From positions 434,001-498,000 of the forward strand of contig NW_024881599.1 in NCBI RefSeq assembly GCF_019059575.1: 64,000 nt of DNA. Reading direction: 5' to 3'. The position numbers and the translations under genes are program-made. Below, one piece after another: positions 33,888 to 45,847 of the stretch (its first letter is position 1; each line of letters opens with the position of its first letter). The notes beneath the pieces are model-generated. The model was not told the DNA's origin, searched no databases, and worked only from the letters and a program-made list of their open reading frames with translations. The DNA is from Amphibalanus amphitrite. Its lineage: Eukaryota; Arthropoda; Thecostraca; Balanomorpha; Balanidae.

Positions 33888-34747
33888 TGAAATGCATGCA
33901 TCATGGTCGTGAAGTAGTCACGAGAAATTGCCAAGATTCCGTTCAAGATTTTGGAAACCGTAGAACGATAGATAATCAAAAATTGAAGATGTTAATTTGA
34001 TTGTTCATGGTACCTATTGGCAGTCCAATGACGTTTACGGCATGTCTGTAGGTATGTCTAGTTTGTGATTTTATACCTATAATTTTTCAAACATGTGTCG
34101 TTTTTTGTCGAAAACTTAAATCATGACATCACTAAAACCACGATATCTAAAAAATTGGACCTTTTTTTTGGAAGCTTTGTCACAATAAACTTCTATATCA
34201 ATTCCCTACATGTACCTACCCACACAAAATTTGGCACAAAAAAAATCGCTCCTATGCTAAAATTCTGCACCAGCAATATTCCAAGTGTTCGTGCTTACAA
34301 ACGGGCCAATTGTCTATATGGACTCTCAGCTGCTCCCGGGTCATGCACAGCGCCTCGCCGACTGAGCGTAGCCAGGCGACAAGTCAGCCCGTCACCGCAA
34401 GAACGGCGCTGCCTTCCCCTCCCCTCCTCCCGACGGCCCGTCCCCCGACCGGCGCGGCATTCCACAGGCCAACAATAGTGACTCCCCTCCCTCAGCTGAC
34501 CCGTCCTCAGGTGCGGTGTACACTGGACAAATACCTCTGCCGGGCTGACGGGGTCCATGTTTGAACAAGGGATTGAGGGAAGCCTTCAAACATCTCAGAC
34601 GGAGTTTTCGCCGAAACTACCAGCTAGCGCCATCCACCGGTGAACGGCGGTACTAAACTTCATTCGCTAGTTCCCGAAACGACACACCATGGAGCTTAGT
34701 CGGCTAGCTTTTTGAACAAGTTTGTAACAATCCCACCGTTTTTGGTG
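33888..34747. other. Gene-free stretch
   Basis: A GC-rich island at 34310-34580 opens frames on both strands (87 codons minus, 84 plus) without recognisable domains; it may be an exon of an unseen gene but this cannot be supported. Positions 34663-34690 share an inverted repeat with 18148-18185. Confidence 0.35.
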
Positions 34748-34749
34748 TA

Positions 34750-35813
34750 GTAGAGCGGGGTCAAATGCAATACGGGGCAATTGTAACTGACATAAGTGTT
34801 TATAGGCATAAACTTATACCAATAGAATGAGCTGATGTTAAGACCGAAAATGCGTTATTCTATACTGCCTTTCCCATCTCAATGGTCATTAGGTCATGGT
34901 CAAGCACAGTTGTGTGCTTTTTAGAGCATTTTGTAATTTTTACACCGTTATATTTGAATAGCTCATTCGCGCAATTGAAAAGATATCGAATTCAGACTGT
35001 GTAAGCGTTGGCAGGCTTGTTGCCCATAAATTGAAAGCATTAGATTCTGTCCATGCAACATCTTTTTGCGCCAGTTTCGTCTACAAAATGTCACGGCGCG
35101 ACGGAGACAATCGTAACACTCTCGCAGGGGCAAATGTAACAGGTTATTCAGCTCAGTTCAGTATATTTTGGTAACCAAGGACAAGAAACATCGGAGAAAA
35201 TAATCGCGGATCGGCGCAAAAGCAAAATGTTTTAACTTTTAATCAAAGCGCCTTTCCTACAAAACAGAAATAAACGCACAAAAATGAAATAGGTAAAAGG
35301 TCATTAGGTCAAGGTCATCAAATTTTCAAGGCATTGCTCGAATTAATTAACAGTACTGTAAGTTTTGTCACAAACGGCAGCTTTTTACGCAATTTATTTG
35401 CGAAAACCCGAGGGAGATGAGATCCATCCAACCCCGTATAAAAGCAAGGTTAAAGTTTTTTTTTCTGAAAAGAGCCGTACCTACCATGTCTGAGGAGATG
35501 AGCAATGAACATGTATTACACTTAATCGAATAGAAGTTTTTGAAAATATTGCCCTTCTGTAACCTGTAAGTTACAATTGTCCCCGGGTGGCGTTACGTTC
35601 GACCCATTATCTGAGGTGAATTGTAACAGATGAACTGGCATTTTAGGACCACAATTTTGACCCGAAAAGATGCTATTTCGGAAATGTTTTAACTGCATTT
35701 AAAAGACAAAGCAGCATAGTTTCTGAAAATAAAAGAAAGAGCTTCATAACTGCAAACGTGATTGCACCGGATGATAAAATGCAAAAACGGTTACAATTGA
35801 CCCCGGTCTCCCC
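34750..35813. mobile_element. TA-flanked element with GGGGAGA..GGGGTCAA ends
   Basis: The left end GTAGAGCGGGGTCAAATG and right end ATTGACCCCGGTCTCCCC are imperfectly inverted, flanked by TA at 34748 and 35814. Subterminal GGGGCAATTGTAAC is mirrored by GTTACAATTGACCCC. Inside, 35296-35450 is a TTAA-family fragment with AGGTCAAGGTCA. The ends resemble those of the element at 42830-44507. Confidence 0.6.
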
Positions 35814-36464
35814 TACACCGTGTAAAATTGGTCCGTGGCAACGGGGGAGGCAATTGCAATGCAGCCTGCTCTCCTGACTGGCTAAGGGAAAAGACGACAG
35901 ACGACGGCAATATCTGTACAAAAAGATCATGTTTTTATTAATAAAACTTTTTTACCTCTAACCTTTTACTTAAGTCACAGAACCAATTTCTTTTCATTCT
36001 TTCAATTATATTAGGTATATGAACCAATTCCAATATTACGTATCTAATATAACGAATTAAAAAAACAATGTTAGCCTTTCGAAATTTCGAACTTTCGAAA
36101 AATTTCGTCGCTTCGTATCGGAGCTATGATCCGCCTTCTGCAGTGTCACAGCTGTCGTTCTCCTATCTACAACCGGTGCCTACCGTAATGTGTTCGCACT
36201 TCTGTCGCCTTTCAGAATCTCAGCCTTAATTTCTTCTCATCCAAGGCTTATCACCTGTCCAATGGATTCTGTGAGTCATGCTGCGAAATTCAACAATGCG
36301 TCTGACATTCAGCTGCTCGTTGTTCCACGCAATGTCGGACTGAACGCTGGAATTAGCTTCCGACCACGGACCACACCTTTGCAGACTAACCGCTCGGCCT
36401 CAAAGTGATGGCCATTAGAGATGAGCAACATTTGTCAACATTTCTCTTTTCGATGAGACCAATT
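35814..36464. other. Gene-free stretch
   Basis: Includes a diverged repeat (36085-36300) shared with 14330-14600. No exon was recognised. Confidence 0.35.
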
Positions 36465-38658
36465 TCAGCGGAACGTCTTGCCCCTCTGGCGCCCCCTCTT
36501 GGTGCCGCTCAGGCTGATCTCCAGCTTCGTGCCGACTATAATGGTGAGGTTCTCCGGCACGGAAGAGGCCAGCTGAATTTTGGTCAGGCCGCGCGGCTTG
36601 TAGCCGTTCTTGCGCGCCTGCGCCATGCCTCCGAAGCCGGGCGGGCTGTGCAGGTCGAGTGTGACGGTGTGTGGCGTGGACGGCTGGCGACGCGGCTGTC
36701 TCAGCGCCGCCGCCGCCGTCGTTACCGCCGGCTCGGTCGGGTCGCGCTGCACCGACACGGAGCGGGCGTGTCGCGCCGCCGGCGGGCCGGCCGTGTGTCG
36801 CGGCGTGCCCGCCACCGGTCGACGGTAGGCGGCCATGGCGGCGGCGGGGCCGGCGGGGCCGGCGGCCACCCCGGCCAGGGAGGAGGCCGTGGCGCTGGGC
36901 GGCAGCGAGCGGCGCCGCACCGGGCGCGGCACGGCGCCGATCTGGGGCAGGTGGCACAGGTCCGGAGAGGAGGAGGGCGGCGTCGGCCGCGGCAGGGGTG
37001 TCCCGGAGCCGGAAGACAGGTCGGGGGTGGAGGCCGTGTCCTGCACCGCCGGCGTGGCGGCAGGAGCGGCACTGGGAGCCGCACACCGAGCAGGAGCGGG
37101 AGCCGGAGCCGGAGCAGGAGCCGCAGCAGGAGCGGGAGACAGAGGCCGGCTCTCGTCGGACGCGCAGGGTCGCGGAGGCAGCAGCTGCACCACTGAGCGG
37201 TCGGAACTGGCCGATGACTGCGTGGATGTCAGCTCCTGGAAAAGACGCAGGGATCAATAATTTCTGCTGGTACAGCAACAACAAATTGGAGCCCACTGAT
37301 CATTTTAGCAAATTAAATTAGCACCTTTTTTAAAAGTCAAGGCGAAAAAATATGCATTGTGGCAGGTCGTTTCAGCTAAACATCATTATCTGCATGTTTA
37401 ACGTAGGTATGTGTTAGATTTGTATGTTCAACTTATGCTTTTACCAGTTAAATCAAATATCAAAAATTTACAACAATATCAAAAATTTACAGCAGTTTCA
37501 CTTCAAACAGTTCTGACAGGTATCTGGCAATCTTTCCAATAACGCGTTATACGGTGTGTCGATTGTCGCGTTATAGCTGAAAAAGCAGCGAACACCCTGC
37601 GGTCGCGACATCTATTCCGAACGCACCCGGCGAGGGTGGCGCTAGCATCGCGGAGCAGTACCGTAGCCAGCAGCGAGGCAGAGGGGTTGGCGGCGCGGCA
37701 GCGGGCGTGCGTGACCTGGGTCAGGTAGTCGCGCTCGTACTCTGCCGGGTCCGTGTGGTGACGGAAGGTCAGCTGGTACTCGCCGGCCGCCGGCCGCCGC
37801 CGCAGCCTGCGGGCGCCACGCCACGTCACAGCGTCACAAGGCACACCGATAGCAGCGTCATTCAGGGTGGCTTCAGCGGCGGGCACCGCCGTCATTTAAT
37901 GCCGTCATTAAATGTGCTGTCGTCGAAATGTTAATGTATGGACAACCGCCTGATAAGCCAAACATGGACAACTGGTGTAATAGTCCCTCATCCATGATAT
38001 CAGTAAATCAATTACTTTACCTATTATTCTGCACAATGCAGTATAATAGCCTAAGTAGAGTGATGTCCGGAATAGACTGGAGAGTAATCGGTGCAATTAA
38101 TTGTAATGTCACAAACACGAGTGTTACCTATTCAGTCAGCTGACATTACTTAAAGCGGGTTTTCTGAAGATAATGAACTGGCATAGGTTTTGAAAAGGGT
38201 TTCGTCAATTTCAATCATGGTGCAAATTTAGTGCTTATTGCTATCGTATTTCACCGTTTCAGCCATGAATAGGAACCTATAACAAATTTGTTCTACAACG
38301 TGGTTTCTGTTTCGTGATGGACGTTGTTATCCTCATGCCGTTATTATTCTTGGTTTTCTGGACTTAATGTGTACCGATGTCAGATCTGATTCAGTTGAAT
38401 TAACATTAGTTGATTCGGGGAAGAAATTACAATTAGGCAATATCATTAAGCTCATTTTACGCTCGCAATTTCGACTAAGTTTGTCCACTTCCATATTCAT
38501 AAAAAGCATGGGCCAAAAGTGTGTACTCACTTTTTGGTTTTTAGTTTGTCCTTGTCAGGCGAGATGGACGAGGTGGACGACGCACTGTCCGGCTTCCTCA
38601 GCCACGAGCGGTACTGGTGGAAGTCGCAGGAGCGCCACGGACCACACTCGGTGCTCAT
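36465..38658 (-). CDS. Unrecognised Pro/Ala/Ser-rich protein, three-exon model
   Basis: Minus strand. Exon A is 38658-38531 (ATG, then TECGPWRSCDFHQYRSWLRK; GTGAGT donor). Exon B is 37806-37662 (CCCGCAG acceptor; GTACTG donor, or alternatively a CAG|GTCACG donor at 37716). Exon C is 37235-36465 (TTTTCCAG acceptor). Phases agree throughout, giving about 347 residues. Exon B encodes GEYQLTFRHHTDPAEYERDY and LTQVTHARCRAANPSASLLA. Exon C begins ELTSTQSSASSDRSVV, runs through a (PA)n tract, LCHLPQIGAVPRPVRRRSLP and a Ser/Thr-rich stretch, and ends GYKPRGLTKIQLASSVPENL, IIVGTKLEISL and a basic tail. It looks intracellular: no signal peptide and no membrane segment. I do not recognise the family. 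The GC-rich exons open other frames, so the model rests on splice sites and phase; the true 5' end may lie further upstream. Confidence 0.55.
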
Positions 38659-39179
38659 GTCGAGGGTAGATGGCACGAGTGGTCTTCAGGATGCTGATCT
38701 AGTTGCACGAAGCATTAGTAACCGGTGCGGAGCTGTGACCGTTGTGCTGTTCAGTATTCGTTCTGCGAGTATTTTCTTGACACACCACAAAATAAATTTT
38801 GCTACCGTGTCGCACAAAAGAAAGTCTACTTAATGCTCTCTGAAGTACGAAGTCGTCTTTGATGTGGTAAGTAGGTGACGGTATTGACTGTTTTCCTGTG
38901 AACTTTGAACTTGGTGTTTTCTTTTTTATTGATGCCTAACAGAACATTAATGCAGCACTCATCCTTTTGATATTTTCTGAAAAGACGCAAAATAATGCCA
39001 CAAACGAGCACATTCAGTGCGTCTAATGCGCACTCCGTTCGTGTACTTGTCCCTTGCATCTGTTTTGGCAAGGGTAACTTGATTTTTGGGCTTCGGTTGA
39101 ATACGAAACGTGATATTTGGCAACGGCATCGCACTCTAATGAGAAAACCACGTTCTAGGTCACATAATGATGCAAACTT
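38659..39179. other. Gene-free stretch upstream of the Pro/Ala-rich gene
   Basis: No clear TATA box or CpG island was seen on the minus strand here, so the promoter of the neighbouring gene is not located. Confidence 0.35.
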
Positions 39180-39948
39180 TTAAAGGAAGGGTGCCACCTT
39201 TTGGACACAACGCAGTTTTTACAAGATTAGCCTCACATGAACCTAAAAACCGGCTTCACTTACCTATGCTCGAGACGGTCAGCATTGAATCCGCAAGTGA
39301 AGTTATCATTTGCGAGTTTTGCTGCCAGCATTCGGGCAGGCAAAAATCTTCAGCACTATTTCCTCGTCGTGTTAAGGGTATTTTATAAAACATGAAATCA
39401 GCAAAGGTATGTATAAAAGTTATACTTTTGAAGCATGTTTTATCATTTTGAAAGGGTATATTTTTTCTTTATGGTATACACTTAAGTTTTAAAATTTTAA
39501 TTGGGAAGTTTTTCTAGTAAGTTGCATGAAGGGTGAAGGGTTCCATAGATCTCTTAAGCATTGTAAAGGAAAAACCTTTACTCGACTTATTTGATGTTCT
39601 TTTGACGTATCTTACTTAGTTCAACTTACTTACTACAACTTAGTTCAAATCATGTTATCTTCTTCCTTTTTATTTGTTCATCTTTTTGTCTCACTTGCGC
39701 CATCAATGCAAATGGCAGAATGATATGTTGCCATGACAACAGGATATGCCAGCCGTCCTAGCTGCCACATCAAACGACCTTGAGTTGTAGTGGTGATATA
39801 AACAACGATCTTTTTTTTTTGGCCAATGTATTAAATGCAATGTTTCGGTTTTTTGTATATTGTGGACGCGCTAACCACGTCTAAAAATTCAAATAAGTAA
39901 AATAGATTCATAGAACAAAAATTTCGGAAGGTGGCACCCTTCCTTTAA
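39180..39948. mobile_element. TTAA-flanked MITE, TTAAAGGAAGGGTGCC family
   Basis: Inverted ends TTAAAGGAAGGGTGCCACCT and AGGTGGCACCCTTCCTTTAA bound 769 bp. The AT-rich, non-coding interior includes a long T-rich stretch. The ends are of the same AAGG-type as the other short TTAA MITEs. Confidence 0.88.
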
Positions 39949-40007
39949 GTTTAAGGTAAGTTTAAAATGATAAGTGTCGCGCCGTTTACGTAGTGAAAAT
40001 GCTCTTT

Positions 40008-41199
40008 CATAGACCACTATACACAGGGGAGCAATGCCGCTTGAACCCTATTGGCCGTAGTGTCTAACGGTGGCGGCCATATTGCGCAGACCAAGAAACG
40101 GCTGCCGCCTGTGTTGAGGAATAGGGAATTCGGGACCTCGATTTACGTTTGCGGCCGCCGCATCCGTTACGTTCAAGTTACGTAGATACGGAACCCGGCA
40201 TCTTACGCAGAATTGAGTGGGGAACACGATCGTATCTTCAGAATTCCTCAAATTCACTCGCCGGACCTACATTTGCCCCGGCCGAGGGGGTTGATTGAAC
40301 CCACCTCGCTAAGTGCCGCTAATTAAACTAGAATTAAGCGGTAAATTGGTCGTTTGCGACAAAGGATAATGCAGAGTGACTGGTAGGAACCCACTGTAAA
40401 GGTCCCGGGTCAACCGGGGACCTCTGAGGTCAGGTCAAGTGATCTAAGGCACGGGTTCGGTTTTTGGTAAATAACTTCGCCAAAAATGGCCGTAGAGCCG
40501 CGATTTTGGCATCATCGTGTTCAGCTAGCTCAGGCGCATCGAGTGATATACTTAATGTTCGGGTCAGGTCAACTTAGGGTGTTGACCTCAGGTCAAGGTC
40601 AGGTCAGCACCGCCAGGTCACGAAATTGGTCGATAGAGGTCATGTCGCATATCATTCGATTCGGCAGGTCTTCCTGAGTCCATTGGTGGCTTTCCCGACT
40701 CGCTAGCTCAATTTGATCGGGACTTATTGAAGAAAAACTGTGACCCTTGTGACGTCACAAATGACGTCACGCAAGGGCAACAATGCAAATATGAAGCATA
40801 GAACCTTGCAAGGAGTGCATGAAATCATGATTGTATATGCTTGAGATAGTTTCAGATCATTCTCGGCGCCAAAATAGCAATTTTCATATTTCCCCATTGA
40901 CTTATAAGGGCTTAACGTATTAGTTCCTTGTATCTGAGAAGTTTTTAGGATTTCATCTTATTCTCCACTCAATTCTGCGTAAGATGCCGGGTTCCGTGGC
41001 CACATAGCTTGAACGTAACGGATGCAGCGACCGCAAACGTAAATCGAGGTCCCGAATTCCCTATTCCCCAACACAGGCGGCGGCCGCTTCCTGGTCTGCG
41101 CAATATGGCGGCACCGTTGGACACCATCTGGCGGCCGATGCGCATTCCACATTATAGAGTTCAGTGCCACTATACCTATGGTATATATAGTGGTCTATG
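40008..41199. mobile_element. Foldback element with about 180-bp inverted arms and 7-bp duplication
   Basis: Termini CATAGACCACTATA and TATAGTGGTCTATG are flanked by the direct repeat GCTCTTT at 40001-40007 and 41200-41206. Long inverted arms, about 40055-40225 and 40967-41135, carry ATTCGGGACCTCGATTTACG and its complement. The centre is occupied by a TTAA-family fragment (40256-40920). Confidence 0.87.
40256..40920. mobile_element. Partial TTAA element inside the foldback element
   Basis: It begins CTCGCCGGACCTACATTTGC (compare CCCTCGCCGGACC at 28869) and follows the 28869-29899 order: AGGTCA core, AATTGGTCGATAGAGGTCAT, TGACGTCA at 40750 and 40761, then the CCCCATTGACTTATAA block at 40892. 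The right end is missing. Confidence 0.75.
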
Positions 41200-41206
41200 G
41201 CTCTTT

Positions 41207-42772
41207 ATATTGCAGTCGGTTTGTTGGTATTCATGCCGTTTAGGTTGGACATGCGCCGGCAAAATGCAAAGTAGGTACAAATAAATCACGAATGTTAGAT
41301 GTTCTTGCCTTTTCAAGCAGACTTCAACAGTTTATCAGCGATTTATTGGCAATTAGCTCCACTTTTCGCCGCCGTGTCTTGCACCTCATGAATCCTGTGC
41401 CGAGGTATGGCCGCTATCGACGCTTGTGCATGTAGTTCATACCGTGAATACCCATACTCAATAGCTAAGCTGATAGATTGGTCATTGGATGCGTATAAAT
41501 GTAGGCAGACTTCCTATACAATACATTTACAAGACCAATGTTTTACGATACACTTCACACTCGTAACAATATTTAGAACTTCCAGAGGTCACGACTACTT
41601 CACTGTAAATCACTTAGTGCAACAAATGAAACTATGCTTAAAACTATGATCAACGTTGAACAGCTACGAACGTTGAATACTCCTCAACCTATAATGTGCA
41701 AAACATGGTTGGAAGCCATCTCGGCTAGGCCGAACACATCAGCCTCGTACTCGTAAATCCATAAAGCACCTCCGCGATAAAAGGGAGAAGAACTGAACGA
41801 TGTGTTTCACGCTGTAGCAAATGTTTTACCTTAGGGATTATACCTGTCCTGCATATTGTTAAAAATTGTGAATCTTTTTATCGAAGCCATTTATGAGAAT
41901 ATTTCGTAGGTACGAGGTCAAACTTCACTATAAAAGTACCGAAACATGATGGAACACATAGTTCGTGCATATTCGTGCCTTTTCGTACCAATTTTATAGT
42001 CACTCGTCAGTTTTACTGATAATTACCTTGACTGACCCCAGCTTGGTATAACTACGCTAATGGAGCGAAATTTCTATGTACATCGTATACATCTTTATCA
42101 GACAGTTTTGCTTTGTACGCCCCTTGTGATCTCTATGACCCCTGTGTACAGTTCTGAGGCCTCTTGCACCAAACTACCTAGCTAGGTAAAATCGAAAAAC
42201 CGGTTTCAGAATAAGCTAATCTAGCGGTGGTAAATTTGTTTGCAATAGCCCAATACATAATCCTACATGTGCTTGCTAAATTTTGCACTCAAATTGTTAC
42301 ATTTGAGACTTGGACTGGGTATACGATGCAAAATAATCCAAGCATTGGTGCAAGAGGATTTTGGTGCAAGAGGCCTCTGATCAGGAAGAGCACCAAGTGC
42401 ACTATAGAACATTAAACGTCATAACTATACTGTTTGAATGTGTGAACATTGCGTTGCAATGCATAGATGATGCTAAATGAGACGTTCTTATCAGACAATG
42501 ATGGTTACATATTTCTAGCAATATGTAAAGTTGAACGTACCTCGCTAGCAAGGCGATGTGGCATGCCAAAGATGTTAGGGCATGCATAAATCATGGATGC
42601 CGCGGCTCGCGGCTGCATTTAATGAAACTGAACCCTGGGCATGTGTGCATTATTGCAACATGCCCATATCTCGAACTTACGACTTTTTTGTACATGTCCT
42701 CCTTCAACCTTCCACTATATAATAAGGTTATAAGCATTAACTTACCAATAGGTGCGGTTTGGTAATGACTGT
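41207..42772. other. Gene-free stretch
   Basis: AT-rich. No exon, RNA gene or bounded repeat was recognised. Confidence 0.35.
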
Positions 42773-43109
42773 GGCCGTTTTCACGACGGAGCTTTCGCGG
42801 TGAAACCTATATTTGATACCTGGAAAGTAGGGGAGAGTGGGGAAAGATGCCCAGGGTTTTACTATGTCATATATTATTCGAAAATGACGATCGGAAAGCA
42901 AAAACTTGGAGTTTCAACGGAAGCCGACATCATTTTTCTCCAAAAATATCACACTTTCGTGCCTGAAATATGATAACTTTTTTTGCTATTAAGCATTTCC
43001 CTAAAGAAGTGAAAGGGGGCATCTTACCCCACAGGGTGGGAAAGACGCCCCCTGGCGTTGGGGAAGATGCCCCCTGCACTATAAGTGACATAAATGGGCA
43101 CGTGAATCG

Positions 43110-43520
43110 CCTGAACGAATCAGTAGTCCCTTCGAGCCTGCAGTAGACACCAAACGTCATCGTAAGGGCCCTCAAAAGTAGTCGTAAGGGGCTTCAGAGG
43201 TCATCGTTAGGGCCATCATAGTCCAGCGCGGCCAAACAAGCCTCCGTGGTGGCGTTCGGAGACCACTGTGGGGCCCTTATAGGTCTTTATTATGCTTGAG
43301 GGCCCTCGAGCCCATCGTGGGGACCTCAGATGCCAGCCCGGCCCGTGGAGCCAACGTGGGAGCCCTCAAAGGATGTCGTAAGGGGCCCTGGAGCCAATAA
43401 TGGGGCCCACAGAGGCCGTCGTGAGGGCTCTCAGAGTCAGATGCCGCCCAAAAAGTCGCTGTGTGTGCCGAGAGACCGGCATGGGGAGCACCCGACCGTA
43501 CTGGACTCTCAATAGTCCCA
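43110..43520. repeat. GGGCCCTCAgaGTCGTcgTaaG minisatellite-like zone
   Basis: Degenerate units of about 30 bp containing GGGCCCTC or GGGGCCCT with GTCGTAAG or GTCGTGAG. Similar units occur at 53815-54215 inside an unrelated hAT-like element, and loosely at 21400-21720. Confidence 0.6.
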
Positions 43521-43885
43521 GATCGGCTTTTGTCTCTCATCACAAGTATGTAATAAATGATTTGACGGGCTGCTTGAAGGACAGCCTACGGATTTAGGGG
43601 GGCGTCTTTCCCCATCAGGACAGGGGGCATCTTACCCCAAAGTACCGAAGTAACATTAAATCAGTACAATTTGTTAGCCATAAAACTACACCCTGAAACA
43701 AAGTGTTTGGGACACAGTACACGCATGTTAATGTACCACGACTATAGCAAGGGACGCAAAAATTACATGCCTTCTTCTATATTTACAATGTTTTGATACC
43801 AAAATATTCTTTGAAAGCAGCAAATAAAAAACATGCAATCATCAGCCAGCCGTTGCCCAACTGAGCTTCGCAAATTTTTGTGCAG

Positions 43886-44391
43886 TTAAAGGGACTATCC
43901 CACCTTTAACATGGGGTTTGAGTTGAGATAGCCAAGTTTGCGGCGAGGTTCAGAAACCACTATCTATCTAGGTTGCAACCCCCGCGACCTCTTGGTGTTG
44001 AAGAAATTCGTTCCCTTCATTTGAAAATGGGCCTTGTACAAGGCCCTATCTTCAACATGGAGCGACCGTTAGTGTGACGTCACCTCGTTTAGTCATTCTG
44101 ATTTAAATGGGTTTGTTCGTTGAAAAATCGCTTAAAACTTGGTCTGAACTTTGTTGTGGTGCCTACAGAGTAAAAAGAATCAGCTTTATGACAGTAATGT
44201 GGCCTGGGGAAGGAGGTAATTTTGGGCTGTGACGTCACATATTTGAAAGTTTGTGTTTGGAATATGGGAAGCCTAAGATGTTTAATGAAAAAAAAAATGC
44301 CAGAACCGTGTTCCTGGTCATCCAATCTATAAAGTCGGGCACAATTTAACTGGTTTTAACAACATTTTAGAAGGTGGGATAGTCCCTTTAA
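43886..44391. mobile_element. TTAA-flanked MITE, TTAAAGGGACTATCCC family, copy 2
   Basis: 506 bp, nearly identical to 19838-20342. It is the innermost level of the nest 42773 > 42830 > 43886. Confidence 0.93.
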
Positions 44392-44758
44392 CAAGGCAGG
44401 CTTCCGCTTTACGCTAAGAACATTAATTTCCAGGTTCGATTCTTTGTTTCGCCGCTAGAGGGGGTGGGGCGTCTTTCCCACCCTGGGCATCTTACCCCAC
44501 TCTCCCCTACCATGACCCTTTAAGACCTTAGAATCCTTACAACTAAAGTCTTTTGCCTTCAAAATATTTTTAGAAGTTGTAATCCAGGCGATTTTGGCCG
44601 TCAAATCGCTTATATCGCACCGCGAAAGTTCCGTCGTGAAAACGGCCTGTATGTAGTTATGTACACATCATGAAGCGCTTGGCTTAGAGGATGTTCACTG
44701 TTCTTATTCCGGAATGTATGTATATCAAGCGCGGGTGACCATTTAGGTAAAAGAAGAG

Positions 44759-45200
44759 TTAAAGGAAATAGTTCACTTTCCTGAAATTAGTATTTTGCTA
44801 TGGATTTATGTTTTTTGGATTTTGTTATTTATGTTGTTATTATATGGATTTATGTTATGTTTTTTTGTTTTATGGATTATTTTCTATATTTTAGTATAAG
44901 AAGAACTATATTCTATATAGAATAATGTTTGACGCGGAACCTTATTACGCGTTGACCAATCATATTGCGTAGGACAAACCCATCGGCTGTAAGCAGCATT
45001 CTGATTGGCTGACTATGACGTGACTGCATTCCTCAGCAAGGCACGCATTCCTCTGCAAGGCACTCTTTTCGGAACGAAAAATGGAATATCTTCGTCTAGG
45101 GTGATCGTTGGGCCGTAAAAGCTTCTGATTTGTGCTAGTCTCAGCGCAAGCAACAAAACTGCTATTCCAGTTCCAAACCCCAGTGAACTATTTCCTTTAA
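44759..45200. mobile_element. TTAA-flanked MITE, TTAAAGGAAATAGTTCAC family
   Basis: Inverted ends TTAAAGGAAATAGTTCACTT and CAGTGAACTATTTCCTTTAA bound 442 bp of AT-rich sequence. Only one copy is in the window. Confidence 0.85.
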
Positions 45201-45847
45201 AGGGATGTCAGAAGTTTACAGAACGCTTCTTTATCATAACACTCAATGTACCTAACTAAGGTCAATGCCAACTTTCCTAAAGAACTCGCATTAAGCCTAC
45301 AACGGTGTAAGTACCTATGCAAAGAAAATGCCAGTTGCGAGGAATGGCAACTGTAGGTACAGCATGTAATTATATTACGGTATACTATTGCGATTCGCGT
45401 GGGTCTCACAAGTACCGCGAATGGTGTAGCTGTGTGGTTTTGTACAAAGAAAGAGCTACTGTTTTCGTGGGATGACCACAAAGCCGCTCAAATGGAACCC
45501 AGCTCCAGCCTGCCCGCGTCTGGTGGCGCTGAAAAGGCGGTAAGATAAATGCTAGCACCATCAAACAACGTTAGTTTACAAAGCTGGTATCCGTGAAATG
45601 TATTGACAAAAAATGCACACAAGTTTTCCTTGCAGGCTCAGCTATTCACTGCAATTCAATAGTGACAGCGCACGGACTGTGGCGAATGAAGCCCATAAAA
45701 TCCCAATTAACACGTCCGTCCGTGCCATCAATGTCCTTTGTGCTACATCGCACAAGTTTTTGCCGACGATGCGTGTCCGCGCGCACGTCATGCATCATTG
45801 CGGGTGGGCCGGCAGGTCACGTCCCCAGGCCGCTGGCTCCGGTCGCG
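45201..45847. other. Gene-free stretch 3' of the Arg-rich secreted gene
   Basis: No polyadenylation hexamer of the usual form was found on the minus strand close to the stop at 45848, and no other feature was recognised. Confidence 0.35.

Larger units (their letters stand above)
42830..44507. mobile_element. TA-flanked element with GGGGAGAGTGGGG ends
   Basis: Left GGGGAGAGTGGGGAAAGATG and right CATCTTACCCCACTCTCCCC are inverted and flanked by TA (42828 and 44508). Internal copies of GGGGCATCTTACCCC-like words occur at 43018, 43065 and 43617. It contains a minisatellite zone (43110-43520) and the MITE at 43886-44391. No transposase frame was recognised. Confidence 0.85.
42773..44647. mobile_element. 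Outer element of a three-level nest (GGCCGTTTTCACGACGG ends)
   Basis: Inverted ends GGCCGTTTTCACGACGGAGC and its complement ending at 44647 are flanked by a 3-bp direct TGT. A 3-bp duplication would suit PIF/Harbinger, but this is weak. Its own sequence is only about 200 bp; the rest is the insertion at 42830-44507. A lone end of the family lies at 27896. Confidence 0.75.

Noticed and set aside
36415-37296. 293-codon minus-strand open frame
   Set aside because: It is an alternative frame of exon C; it begins in the intron and does not join in phase with the other exons. The 36465-37235 frame joins cleanly.
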